Assembly: GCA_039707465.1 (NCBI GenBank)
Contig: CM077643.1
Coordinates: forward strand, 62,684,605-62,748,604
Reading direction: 5' to 3'
Length of the DNA: 64,000 nucleotides
From: Rhabdophis nuchalis
Taxonomy: Eukaryota; Chordata; Lepidosauria; Squamata; Natricidae
Shown: positions 21,640-45,331 of the stretch, piece after piece
Position numbering within the stretch: the stretch's first letter is position 1
Layout: every line of letters starts with the position of its first letter
The notes under the pieces: model-generated
Seen by the model: only the letters and a program-made list of their open reading frames with translations
Database searches by the model: none
What the model was told of the DNA's origin: nothing
Translations under genes and position numbers: made by a program

Positions 21640-24600
21640 TAATTCAGCAGAATTCATAGGGGCCGAAGCGTAGGCCGAGTAGAGGTGAGGAGGGGCCGAA
21701 AAGCCTGTCTGGAGGCCGGAGCCAGGCTGGAGGAGCGGAGTTAGGATGAACATGGACCCCCGAGGGACCTCACCGAGGGACTTCACCAGGGACATTATCC
21801 GTTGGGCTGGAGGACTCTGGACTCTATATGTCTATACCATCTATATTATTTTTTTCATCTATATCATCTCCCATATGAACTGAACAAGGCCCGAATTTTA
21901 TCTAATACCGAATTTTTAACCAGCCGAATTACCCTACTGGACTATTTTATATATTTAATATTTATATATTTATATATTTATATTTATATATTTATTTACC
22001 ATCTAATTTTGCACCATATATAATATCTTAACCTTTTATCCAACGTGGTCTCTGTATCTACGACCTAGCATGTACTCAAGGGCCAGCCTTATTTTGCTGC
22101 GAGAGTCCCCCCTCTCGCAGGTATGGCCCGCTGTGTTATCAAGGGCACATTTCGATGAGGGACTAGTGAGTCATGAGAAGTGGAGAAAGCGCAGGTGTAG
22201 GTTTTTTTTACTAAAACGTTTAATTTGGCTTTTAGAGGGTTCCAGGGCGGAGGGACGGAATGTTATTAGGTCGGCGAGCAAAGTGGAGAAGGAAGCAGAA
22301 GGGTCCATTAAGAGGGGGGATACACAAGCCATTTCCATGGAGGGTCTACCCATCAAGACGGTCGTAGGGAGGGGCAGGTGCGATGGGAGACAGGTTTTTC
22401 CTTCCCGGTTGGGGGCACAGGGCCGTTGCTTACAAGCGGTCAGATGCCACAACTCCCGCAGGCTAGGTGGTCAAGGATTACAGAGCCAGGGCCCGAGGCT
22501 GATGTTTTGTAATGCCAGGTCCGTGGTCAATAAAGCCCCCCTCATCCATGACCTTGTGTCGGAGGGGGAGCCGGACCTGGTAGGAATAGCAGAGACCTGG
22601 TTGGGCCACGAGGGAGGACTTCCCCTCGTAGAAATGTGCCCACCAGGTTACCGTGCTTTTCATCAGCCACGGGCCCTAGGCAGGGGTGGCGGGGTAGCGG
22701 TTATTGTTAGGGAAGGTCTTGAGCCGAGAGAGACCACTGTACCACAGACCACCGGCTGTGAGTCCCTCTGCGTGAAGTGGGGCCTAGGGAGACAGTTGGG
22801 CCTGCTGATTGTATACCTGGCTCCCCGCTATGTAACAGCAGCCCTGCCCGAGCTCCTTGAGGTGATCGCCGCGATGGCAGTTGAGACCCCCAGACTTGTT
22901 GTCATGGGGGACTTCAACCTGCCATCGGTTGGTGAATCATCTGAGGCAGCTCGGGAGTTCATGGCCTCCATGACGGCCATGGACCTGACCCAAGTAATTC
23001 AGGGCCCCATGCACGAGGGAGGACGCACGCTGGATTTAATCTTTGTCTCTGGTCAATGGAATAGTGATCTGGGTATAGGGGATATAGCCATTACACCCCT
23101 GTCATGGTCAGATCACTCACTTCTCCAGCTCGACTTTCCAATCGCTACACCCACCGCGGGGAGGCGGAACCGGATTCACCTATATGGTTCCGCCCCAAGC
23201 GCCTGATGGACTCGGATAGGTTCCAGACGGTGCTTGGGCCATTACCTGTGTCCTTGACCCACGCCCCGACAGAGGACCTGGTGGTCGCGTGGAATACCGC
23301 AGCCACGGGGGCCTTGGATCGGGTCGCGCCCTTGCGGCCTCTCTTGCGGCGACGAGTCACCCAGGCCCCTTGGTTCACCGAGGAGCTGAGGGAGATGAAG
23401 CGCCACAAGAGACGCCTAGAGAGGAGGTGGAGATCCACACGCTCTGAATCTGACCGAACACAGGTAAGATCCCATTTGAGGACTTACATTGTGGCGATAA
23501 GACTGGCCAAACGTCGGTATTGCGCCACCCTCATCGCGTCCGCAGATAACCGCCCTGCCACCCTGTTTGGGGTGACCCGCTCCCTCCTTCACCAGAGGCC
23601 GCGGGAAGCCCCTTTACAGGGCAGAGCAGAGGAATTTGGGAAATATCCGCAGAATAAAATCGCTCAGATTCGGAGCAAGTTGGTCTCCATCGAAAGTGGC
23701 CCAGTGGGATGCTCCGAGGTAGATCTTGAGACAGCTTTGTGGGAAGAGTTTGACTCTCTTACTTCCGAAGATATGGACAGGTTACGTGGGCGACTGAGAG
23801 CTACCACATGTTTATTGGACCCGTGTTCCTCCTGGCTTGTACTGGCATCCTGGGAGGTGACACGAGCTGGCTCCAGGAAGCAGTGAACGCTTCCTTGAGT
23901 GAGGGGATCTTGCCTACCGTCTTGAAAGAGGCAGTGGTGAGACCTCTCCTCAAGAAGCCTTCCCTGGACCCAGCATTGTTGGTGAACTACCGTCTGGTCT
24001 CCAACCTTCACTTTCTGGCGAAGGTTGTAGAGAGTGTGGTGGCACAACAGTTTCCCCGTCACCTGGAGGAGATTGATTATCTGGACCCGCGCAAGTCCGG
24101 CTTTCGGCCCGGACACAGCACTTAGACGGCATTGGTCGCGTTGGTTGATGATCTCTGGAGGGCCAGAGATGGGGGTTGTCCCTCCATCCTGGTCCTATTA
24201 GACCTCTCAGCAGCTTTTGATACCATCGACCATGGTATCCTATTGCATCGACTGGAGGGGCTGGGGGTGGGAGGCACCATGTTGCGGTGGTTCTCCTCCT
24301 ACCTCTCCGGTCGATCGCAGAAGGGCAGAGGTCGACCTCTAGACCCCTCACTTGTGGGGTGCCTCAGGGGTCGGTCCTCTCGCCACTCCTGTTCAACACA
24401 TATATGAAGCCGCTGGGTGAGATCATCCGTGGTTTGGGGGTAGAGTACCACCTCTACGCTGATGACACACAGCTGTATATATCTACCCCAAACCACCCCA
24501 ACGATGCCGTAGAGGTGATGTGCCAGTGCCTGGAAGCCGTGCGGGCCTGGATGGGAAGTAACAGACTCAGACTCAACCCATCCAAGACCGAGTGGCTGTG

Positions 24601-25484
24601 GTTCCCGGCATCCCGGTACAACCAGTTGACTCCATCACTGGCCATAGGGGATGAACATCTAACCCCTGTGGATGGGGCACGCAACTTGGGCGTCCTCCTT
24701 GATACACGGCTGTCCATGGAAGATCAAGTGACAGCCGTGGCCAGGAGGGCATTTTACCAGGTTCGCCTGGTGCGCCAGTTGTGTCCCCTATTGGATCGGG
24801 GTGCCCTTTGCACAGTCACTCATGCCCTCGTGACATCCTGACTGGACTACTGCAATGCTCTCTACATGGGGCTCTCCTTGAGGTGCACCTGAAGGCTTCA
24901 GCTTGTCCAGAATGCAGCCGCGTGGGCAATTATGGGAACCTCCAGGTTTTCCCATGTAACACCGCTCCTGCGCGAGTTGCATTGGCTGCCTGTCGTCTTT
25001 CGGGTGTGCTTCAAGGTGTTGGTTATCATCTTCAAAGCGCTCCATGGCACGGGACCTAGCTATCTGCGGGATCGCATCCTGCCCCATACATCCCTGCGGC
25101 CGATTTGCTCCCACAGAGAGGGACTTCTCCGGGTGCCGTCCACTAGGCTATGCCAGCGGGCGACGCCCAGGGGAAGGGCCTTCTCTGTGGCGGGCCCGAC
25201 CCTCTGGAACGACCTTCCCCCCGAAATCAGAACAACCACGGACCTTCGCTCCTTCCGACAGAAACTAAAAACACACTTCTTCTTCTTGGCCGGCCTAGGG
25301 TAATTTAAATTGTTTAAATTGTTTTAGGGGTTTTTAGGGATAGTTTTAGTTTTATAGGGGTTTTTAGCGCAGGGCCAGTTTAATTTGTTTTTAACTTTGT
25401 ACTCTGTTTGTTTTAATTGTATTTTTAATTCCCTGTGCCCCGCCTCGAGTCCCTTCGGGAAGAGAGAGCGGGTTATAAATTAAA

Positions 25485-25490
<6 letters not shown>
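21640..25490 (+). mobile_element. near full-length L2 LINE
   Basis: The longest L2 of the window. A probable 5' UTR (21640-22300) is followed by an apurinic-type endonuclease (MFCNARSVVNKA about 22502, [27 protein letters not shown] about 23110) and the RT (RPLLKKPSLDPA about 23943, [29 protein letters not shown] about 24457). The 3' UTR ends in a (TTA)n tail. The single ORF2 is cut by at least four frameshifts and stops (about 23150, 23860, 24123, 24330, 24841), so it cannot make protein. It stands head to head with the L2 at 19993-21635. The exact 5' border is uncertain. Confidence 0.85.
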
Positions 25491-25553
<63 letters not shown>

Positions 25554-25593
25554 GTTATTGTTATTGTTGTTTTTGTTGTTGTTGTTGTTGTTG

Positions 25594-25674
<81 letters not shown>
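25486..25674. repeat. (ATT)n/(GTT)n microsatellite, L2 tail
   Basis: ATT repeats with a GTT block in the middle, continuing from the L2 3' end. The long Leu or Asn frames here are artefacts of the repeat. Confidence 0.95.
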
Positions 25675-25675
<1 letters not shown>

Positions 25676-26188
25676 GAACAGACTTCTTTATATACAAAAA
25701 TATAAAACATGATGCATGTACACAATACCCATGCAGCTCTTGCAACTTGGTAGAAAGAAGAAGTAGCAAGTACACTCAAGCAAAGACAAACTCTCACAGC
25801 ACATCACAGTTAAACTAAGCCACGCCCAGGCTCCAGTTTGGGCATTTGGTGTCTAAAAGGTTTGCTATCACTGCTTTATATCAACACTGTGACAGACCAC
25901 AGGTTGAGAGCCACATATAAATATTTCCACATTTCATTTTCCCAATATGGATCAAGTTTTATAAACATTTTTTAGCTGAGAACACCAGATGGCGCTAGTC
26001 TGTATTTATTGCTTTTCCCCCCATGCTACAATAAAGCTATTTCTGAGGAATATTTCAAGGGCTACTCTTTCAGATATCCCATAATTTCTTACCAACAAAC
26101 TTCATCTTTCACTAGAAAAATCTCTCCCAAATATATTCCTGCACTATTACTGATCTTCAAAATAGCCAGCATTTATTTTGATAGAATG
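25675..26188. other. intergenic; possible hAT end near 25830-25870
   Basis: GGTTTGCTATCACTG at about 25860 resembles a hAT terminus but I find no partner. Otherwise unassigned. Confidence 0.4.
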
Positions 26189-26196
26189 GAATAACA

Positions 26197-26349
26197 CAGA
26201 GGTGAGTTTCTGGCGGTTCGGCCCAGATTGGGCAAACCGGTAGTGGCTGCAGCAAGAGGCTCCATCCACCTGCCCAGACACTTCTATGCATGCACAGAAG
26301 CATCACACATGAGCAAACTGGTAGTAAAATAAATTGCAACCCACGACTG
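26197..26349. mobile_element. hAT MITE with perfect 8-bp TSD
   Basis: Ends CAGAGGTGAGTTTCT and GCAACCCACGACTG, flanked by GAATAACA at 26189-26196 and 26350-26357 without mismatch. Confidence 0.88.
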
Positions 26350-26354
26350 GAATA

Positions 26355-26575
26355 ACAGAGTTGGAAAGGACATTGGAGGTCTTCCAGCCCAACTTCTTGC
26401 TTAGGCAGGAAAACTTATACCACTTCAGACAAATGGTTATCTAATCTCTTCCTAAAAACTTCCAGTGTTGGAGCATTTACAACTTCTGGATGCAAGTTGT
26501 TCCACTGATCTAATTGTCAGGAAATTTCTCCTTAGTTCTAAGTTGCTTCTCTCCTTGATTAGTTTCCACTTGGGT
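26355..26575 (-). mobile_element. CR1/L3 LINE 3' end
   Basis: Starts AGAGTTGGAAAGGACATTGG and runs to TTGATTAGTTTCCACTTGGG, the same order as at 14507-14885. It abuts the MITE's target duplication. Confidence 0.8.
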
Positions 26576-29086
26576 CATTCCCAATCAAGTGGTCGGGGGC
26601 TCCCAGCTTGACCATCATGGAGTTTGATGAAATTTGGTGTGAAAATGCACACACGTGCCCAATGAACATTAGTAAAGTGCTATGTTTGCCAATGCAATAC
26701 TTGTGGAGATATAGTCATTTGCATGACCCCATACTGCAGTCTTTCACAGTATAACACTGAGATTTAGCAACGTTGAGACATAATATCTACAGCAATATTT
26801 TGTTGAGAGAAACAAAATGTGGCCATCTTGTACAACCTGTTGTGCCCTATTAAACAAAATAATAAAAACATTCTAATGAGCGATCTCCATCTAGATAAAT
26901 GGAGCAATGTTGGCCGAAAATGACTGCGGTGCAAAAAAAGGGTAAAGTTTGGCTTCTTATATCTCTGGAAGGAAAGGTATGAAAAACACGAAACTATGTG
27001 CATAATAACTTTTTGAATATAAAATTTCATTCTCCTACTGCTTTCCAATAGGTCACAAATTGAGTGTAAAGTTGACGGTTTTTGTAAAAACATCAAAAAT
27101 AGAGTATTTTCATCCTGCTTTTATTAAAAAAAAAAAAGACCTGGAAATTCTGTTAAATCATTCTCATTAGAAAGAGCATATTTCAAACCCTGTGATGGAG
27201 ATGGAGATGTAACAGGAGGAAGCAACAAAAATAGATTTTTTTGCTCTTTGACTTTGATAAAGCAAGTCAATATATTTTGATTGTCAGGATTAATGAAGTG
27301 AATTAAAGCAGCATCTTATCAGCTCATTTCAGTAGTATTATGACTAGATATAATCACTGCATGCTATGGAACAAAGAATTCAGAAGATAAAAGGAATAAC
27401 ATGTCACAAATTGTCACAAATAGCAGAATCTGATCTTTATAAACAGAATTTGAAGTGTAGAGCCTTTCAGAAGGGAACAAGTCTAGTTTTGGAAAGCTCT
27501 CTTGCTGACGGATGGATGGACAGACAGATGGACAGACTCCTGGGTCCCTTTATAAAATTATTTTCCAATATTTCATTGGTTTAGAAAGAATAAAATTAAA
27601 CAACATGGAATGAATTGTTTGAGATTACTGAGACTGGGAACTATTCCCATCCATTTACTTAATTCCTAGCCCCTTATTTGTTGGTGATAATATTTTGCGA
27701 AGGTCAGCTAAGCTGCAAATAGATTGCATCACATTTTGTACTCAGACTCCCTTTGCTAATCCCTATTTACTCTGTTTAATTATTAATAATGAATACTAAC
27801 TTCCAGAGTTGTATATAAATTTCAAAGATGTTTGTAATTCAGCAGAGAGCCATAAAATACTTTTGGAGAATTGTAAGTACCATATGCAATTTTCCTGTAT
27901 CTTAGTTTATTAATGCTTTCTGCAAGAGGTCTGCTTCCTGCTATGGATTAAAAACCCTAGGTGACATCTAATTAACCCCCCTGCCAGGCTAATGATTTCT
28001 GTTTACAGGATGGAGAACAAATTGTGCCCTTTGAATGTATTTCAGAAGGTTGCATATATCCTGCATAGCAGTTAGGAATAAGTCATCAATTTTCAAGGAA
28101 AAAAAAACCAGGTCATCACATTCCATGAATGGAGATGAATGTTAGCAACGTTAATCAGAATGATATATATATATATATACTTTTATTTACGGTCACAGAC
28201 CAAAACACAAGTACTACAGGAAGAAACGTTAAAAATAATTATTATTATTATTATTATTATCATAATATCATAACAATGGATCGCCAATAGCGCAACACTT
28301 CTTACCCAATAGAAGGCGAGAAATTTCCAAAAAAACATGGTTTGGGAGAAACTGAGGCCAATGCAGCTCTATTCAATCTTGAGCCAGAGCTATTCAATTT
28401 TCTCCTACACAGAAAGATAGGCTATCACTGCAGACTTCCTGCATGAGTGTTTAATGCTGGCTTCTGGCAAATCAAAACAGTTTTTCAGACTAGAGTGCTT
28501 AAATTAACCGCAAGATAATCGCAGATTTTTTTCACTCTCTCTTATAAGAGAAAAAACAGAGTTTCCTAGTAGTTTAATAGACTTTGTTTTATTATAGATG
28601 CCATATGGGGGGAAGTGGTGGAACACAATTTGCTAGTAGCCCTAAGAAATGGAAAGTAGTCAGTATGAAAGTTGTCTTAAAGATTAGGATTAGAATCCTC
28701 ATAAACAACCAGCTAAATATAACATGAGCCTTTAGGATTTGAAACTGTTATTAAAAAAACTAAACATCTGGTCAAAAACGTACACTATTGTTTTAGAGAA
28801 AATGATAAAATGTGCAAACTTTTAAAAATATTTAGAACAATGTAGTTCTTTGGGTTTTTTTTGTTGTTAATTATTAAAATGCTGAAAGCATCATTATGGA
28901 CAGTGTGTGTGTGTGTGTGTGCATGTGTGTGTTTGTGCATGCATGCAAATTTGGGAAATTAACTTCTAAAATTCCTTCTTATGCTACTTTCTAGAAAGCT
29001 AACTTAATTGTGCTATGTAGTGTAAATATATAGCTATAGAGCATAATCTACCATTCTTACAGAATTCCTATGTATTTCTTCTATAG
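26576..29086. other. intergenic between the serpins, nothing firm
   Basis: No coding region is supported. 26576-27110 reads like an old, unclassified repeat. There is a TA tract at 28164-28180, ATT repeats at 28238-28260 and a GT tract at 28903-28932. The promoter and any non-coding first exon of serpin gene 2 should be here but are not recognisable by eye. Confidence 0.45.
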
Positions 29087-29109
29087 GAACTATTAGCAGA
29101 AGATGTACA

Positions 29110-40668
<11,559 letters not shown>

Positions 40669-40812
40669 ATATTAGAATATGCCATTCTCTTCAGGTAATG
40701 ATAAAAATACCACCCTAAAAGCAATGGCTAAGAGAATCTGCAATTTCATTATAATTGATTGAAGCCAATTTTTTTGTGAGAAAAGTAAGAAAACATCTTC
40801 AAAATGTTTTAC

Positions 40813-40818
40813 AATAAA
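40813..40818 (+). promoter_or_regulatory. poly(A) signal AATAAA of serpin gene 2
   Basis: AATAAA 145 bases after the stop, followed by a GT-rich TTGTTGTTAAG. Confidence 0.7.
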
Positions 40819-40867
40819 ATTGTTGTTAAGCTCAGTTATCTTGTAGGTTAACCTTTTGTACTATCAT

Positions 40868-41493
40868 TTGAGGTGCACCCGGAGACTTCAGCTAGTCCAG
40901 AACGCAGCCGCGCGAGCAATTATGGGTACCACAAGGTATACCCATGTAACACCGCTCTTGCGCGAGCTGCACTGGCTGCCTGTTGTCTTCCGGGTGCGCT
41001 TCAAGGTATTAATTATCATCTTTAAAGCGCTCCATGGCTCGGGACCTAGCTACCTGCGGGATCGGATCCTGCCTCATACATCCTCACGGCCGATTCGCTC
41101 CCACAGAGAGGGACTTCTCCGGGTGCCGTCCACTAGACTTTGTCAGCGGGTGACACCCAGGGGAAGGGCTCTCTCTGTGGTGGGCCCAGCCCTCTGGAAC
41201 GACCTCCCCCCCCGACATTAGGACCACCACGGACCTCCGCTCCTTCCGTCTTAAACTAAAAACACACTTCTTCTGCCTTGCCGGCCTGGGATAGTTATTC
41301 CTCTGTTTTGGGTTTATTGGGGATTTTTAGTTTAGTTAGTTTTAATGGGTATTTTAGCACAGGTGTTGTTTAATTTATTTTTAATATGAAATGTTGTATA
41401 TAGTTATTGTTTTTATTCTCCCTGTGCACCGCCCCGAGTCCCTGTGGGGAGAGGGTGCGGTTTATAAGTATTAAAATTGATTGAATTGATTTG
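40868..41493 (+). mobile_element. L2 LINE 3' end
   Basis: RT C-terminal segment ([38 protein letters not shown]) then the 3' UTR and an ATTGA-type tail. The frame breaks after LWNDLPP at 41210-41221. It begins only about 50 bases after the serpin 2 poly(A) signal. Confidence 0.87.
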
Positions 41494-41736
41494 AAAATCT
41501 GAAGCTAATTTCTACCGTTGGGAAAGGACAATTCTAATTGCCACATCTCAGGACAATATTTTTGAGTTAGGAAATGTCTGGGAGAAAAATGAACATTGGA
41601 CAATTCTTCAACAAAGCCTTTAAGCACATACAGGTATATGGAGTATGACAGAAGTGTATACACTGTACATAATACGGAAATAAATACATTTTTGGCTTAA
41701 GCATGAGAACTCATTTATATTCAGAAATAAATAGCA

Positions 41737-42534
41737 CCATTTCTGTTTCCTTTGTGAAGAGAGAAGTAACTTTGCTTTTTTCAAATATTAGAGTAATCTT
41801 TACATTTTTTTTTGTGTTGTTAAGTGGGCAATTAAGCAAATGGAGAGGGGAAAAATAGTAAACCTTTTGAATCAGGAAGGATGTAAACTTGAGCTAGGAT
41901 ATATGGTTTAAGTTTTATAAGTGTTAGGTTATATGACAGGGTATTTAGATCTTAAGAATTATTTTCTATGTATTTTAATGTTTAACTAAAAGGGGGTGTT
42001 TATGTTGAGCTTGTTATAAGGTTTCTAATGGATTGGTTATATACAGAATAAATATCAGATTAGGAAGTACTATGTAGTTTTTAGGTAAGAATGCTTTGAT
42101 TGATAGGTGAATAGAGTAAATAATATTTGGGATGCTTGGAATTATTAGAGTGGTGTATAGCGGAAGTCAGGGGGGTGGGTTTGAATGGGAGGTGGGGGAG
42201 GGCTAGGGTGGAGGGCGGGGTAATATATATGTATGATTAATCTAGAGAGGGGAATAATGGGATATGCCTTTTTTGTTTTTTTTTTGAAGAGAAATTTATA
42301 TTATGTTTTTTATATCTTTAATTAACTTAGAAGATGGTGTTAATGGGATATTAATATACTAAGAGAAACTTATATTGTGTCTGCTGGGAGGCGAGGGAGT
42401 ATAATATCTGAATGAGAAACTTATTTTAAGACGGGGTGAGGGGGGGTATAGTATTTGTATGTGACTTATATTACATGTCGGGGGGGGTAAAAAGGGGGAA
42501 AATCTGTGTGAATAAAACTTTTTCACTAAAAAAA
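41737..42534 (+). mobile_element. L1-type 3' UTR, 5'-truncated, with 14-bp TSD
   Basis: A G-rich, non-coding segment (GGGGGTGGGTTTGAATGGGA, ACGGGGTGAGGGGGGG) ends AATAAAACTTTTTCACT plus an A-run. It is bounded by the perfect direct repeat AGAAATAAATAGCA at 41723-41736 and 42535-42548. G-rich 3' UTR, poly(A) and a long TSD indicate L1-type retrotransposition. The last 15 bases resemble those of the ORF1-only elements. Confidence 0.75.
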
Positions 42535-42548
42535 AGAAATAAATAGCA

Positions 42549-43774
42549 GCAGAAAAGGCAACTATAAATATTTCTGTGTCGCAACTGATCTCTAACCATA
42601 CAGATTCCTGTTCTAAATATGATGTTATCAGAGATTACGGTAGGTACAGGTGTTCATAAAATATGTTTTCAATCCAGAACGAAACAGCCTCACAGAATTT
42701 TTTTTGAGATAACTCTTCCTTTGGAACAAAACTCGAAATAATTTGAATGATCTTTGTACTTTGTATCCACTGTTTTTCACCGTAGGATTGCAAAAGTGGA
42801 AAGGTGGATAATCCCTGCTAAATGCTGCTGACAATCCAAATTTGGCCAGAGGCATGATTTAAAAAAATAGTTTAAAATAAAAATAAAATAAATCCCATAT
42901 AAAACAGTGAGATCACAGTTCCACTCCAATTAACTGAAAGATTGGTTTAAATTAACAGTCACACCCCTCAACAGAATTAGAATCCTTTCCACTTTCGTAA
43001 ATAAATGCTATAGATTTGCTGATCCAGCTGATCACAGGTCAAAGACAGCAACTCAAATTTGAACATTCTTTTCATTTACTTTTTCTCCTCTATGAGATGT
43101 TGTTAATGAAATCATATTTAAAAATCCCTTCCTTCTTTCCTCCCTCCCTCCCTCCTTCATCCATCCATCTACCCATCCACCACTAAGATTTTGTTTACAC
43201 CATTTCCCCAACATCTGTGACTGAACTGCCCAGTTTTCATGAATGGATATCTGCTGGAGGGAAATGCAGTTTATGACTTGGTCTTGTCAGATCATTAAAT
43301 CAAAGCCTTTTCCTACACCATTTCCACAACTATCAGGCTACTGGACTGGTAGCTTATCCTTGTCCTTTATGATGGCTACATTTTATGTGGAGGTCGATGA
43401 AATTCTGTCTGTACTTTAAAGAGAGAAACAACAGCCCTGAAAGTGGGAATCTGATGTGAACAATGATTAGGGAAACAGTTCTTATAATTATTAGAGAAAT
43501 GAGGTTTATTTACAGAAAATACATTAATAACCCAATGAACAAAGTGCAGGCTGTCAGGCACAAATAATCAGGACCATTCATAAAGGTTGCAGGATAAATG
43601 ATTTATTCAAGCCTATGCACAAGAATCTAGTCAACTGTCAGAACTAACTTGGATCTCTTGTGGCAACATAAGGACTCTAAACTGATGACACGTGTAACTC
43701 CACCCTCCAGCTCTGCCAGCTCTTCTCTTACACAGGAATCATTACAGTATAGATTAAGAGGGTAGATAAAGAAA
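42549..43774. other. intergenic, nothing recognised
   Basis: A CCTT-rich tract lies at 43130-43160. No gene or repeat end is supported. Confidence 0.5.
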
Positions 43775-43779
43775 TCCTT

Positions 43780-44237
43780 TGTTGGGGGATATCTCCTTTG
43801 GGAGACAGAAAGTTGTGCAGCGGAATGTGCAGCTAGAGAAAACCCGTTGCTAGTATACACACGAAGAGAGTCTCAGACACTGTTAGTAAAAACAAGCTTT
43901 ACTGGTGTGTAAAACTAAACTACTGCTTTACAAACAATGATAGTAGATATCGAATCAAACAAAGTCCTTAACAAACAATTGCTTACAGTTGCAATTCACC
44001 AGTCTTCCTTCTTCAATCAATCAGTCAGTCAATGTCAGTCAGCAAGCAAGCAGAGAACGATCAAGCAGAGAGAGAGAACGAGCTCCCCTGACTTCCTCTT
44101 ATTGTGGAGATAATTACAGCTGCTGATTACATTCAAACATTGTAATATTGTATTATTGTCTTATTTAAAGCAACAAAGACCATTTGTCATCATGGTATAT
44201 ATATTGCCTACCCAACACTAGGAGTATACTCCTAACA
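43780..44237 (-). mobile_element. solo LTR with perfect 5-bp TSD
   Basis: 458 bp beginning TGTTGGGGGATA and ending ACTCCTAACA, flanked by TCCTT at 43775-43779 and 44238-44242. TG...CA termini and a 5-bp duplication identify an LTR retrotransposon or endogenous retrovirus whose interior was lost by recombination. The - orientation is inferred from a TATA-like TTTAAATAAG and the later AGTAAAGCT on that strand. No coding sequence remains. Confidence 0.8.
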
Positions 44238-44344
44238 TCCTTAACTCTCTATCTTATCTTGATTGGCTCCTTGTAGACAATAGATTATGAGGTGCTGAAG
44301 ATTTTGTGTTATTGGATTCATATCCAATGACACATATTTGGAAA

Positions 44345-44611
44345 CGGGTGGGTTGCTGCCTGTTTTACTACTGGTTTGCAACCTGTGTTCGCACTGTTCA
44401 ATGTAAATTGTTCTTTGTGCATGTGTAGAACAATTTACAGTGAACTGCACATGTGCAGTCACTAAAAAACAAAATGGTGGTGGCTCAGTGGCGGTGATGG
44501 AACCAGTTAAGGGGCGTGGCAGGCCTGGATTGCTACCGGTTCTGCGACCTAGGCCTGAATTCCACTACCAGTTTAGCCAAACCAGGCCGAACCAGGAGCA
44601 ACGCACTTCTG
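44345..44611. mobile_element. hAT MITE (CAGNGGTGGG family)
   Basis: Ends CGGGTGGGTTGCT and AGCAACGCACTTCTG. Flanks TTTGGAAA (44337-44344) and CTTGGAAA (44612-44619), 7 of 8. Contains an internal hairpin around AATTGTTCT...AGAACAATT. Confidence 0.8.
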
Positions 44612-44919
44612 CTTGGAAATTGATAACTAGCCTAATCAATTAGCAGACATTATTGCTATTAATGTGAATTGTTTTTTATCTGTTCAGACCAGATAATAGC
44701 AAAATAAAATACAGAATGTATTAATAAAAGATAAAATGCATAAAAACATGATCAACATTTTACATTAAAACAATAAGGAAAACTTTTGAAAGAATGCCAT
44801 ACTAAGGTGTAGGGGAGTATAAAAGATCAAAGGGTGGAAAGAGGTGGAACAACAGAAAAAAGTATCTTCAGACCAACATAAGTTGACTCTTTGCAAATGA
44901 TTCCTTATCATAGAGATTA

Positions 44920-45329
44920 CAGGTAGTCCCCGGCTTACAAATATTTCTTCAGCAACGATTCAAATTTATGATCCTCTGGGAAAATGTGATTTACCGCCTA
45001 TCCTTACACTTACAGCCATCATGCCACTGCCACTGTCATGTGAACAACATTCAGCTGCTTGGGAACCAGCTCACATTTACCACTGGTTGCAGCATCCCTT
45101 GGTCTCACATTTGCAATTTGTGACTTTCCCAGCAAGCAACTTCAATGAAGAAAGCTGGATTCACTTAATGGCCATTTTATTTGCTTAATGAATGTGGCGA
45201 TTCACTTAATGGCTGTAGTAACAATGGCTGTAAAATCAGGCCGACTCACTTGATGACTTGCTTTATGACCACACTGACTTACAATGGAAATTCTGATCCC
45301 AATTGTAGTTGTAAAATGAGAATTACCTG
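44920..45329. mobile_element. Tigger-like MITE (CAGGTAGTCC family), copy 1
   Basis: Ends CAGGTAGTCCCCGGCTTAC and GTAAAATGAGAATTACCTG, flanked by TA. The interior has repeated GATTCACTTAATGGC motifs. Confidence 0.8.
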
Positions 45330-45331
45330 TA

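Noticed and set aside
25435..25818. Long Leu- or Asn-rich frames
   Set aside because: They are translations of the (ATT)n/(GTT)n microsatellite at an L2 tail, not genes. The same applies at 31693-32037.
26764..27096. 110-residue frame on the - strand
   Set aside because: No domain; the surrounding 26576-27110 looks like an old non-coding repeat that I cannot name.
40868..41221. Extra 3' exon of serpin 2
   Set aside because: The 121-codon frame is L2 RT C-terminus; serpin 2 already ends normally at 40668 with its own AATAAA.
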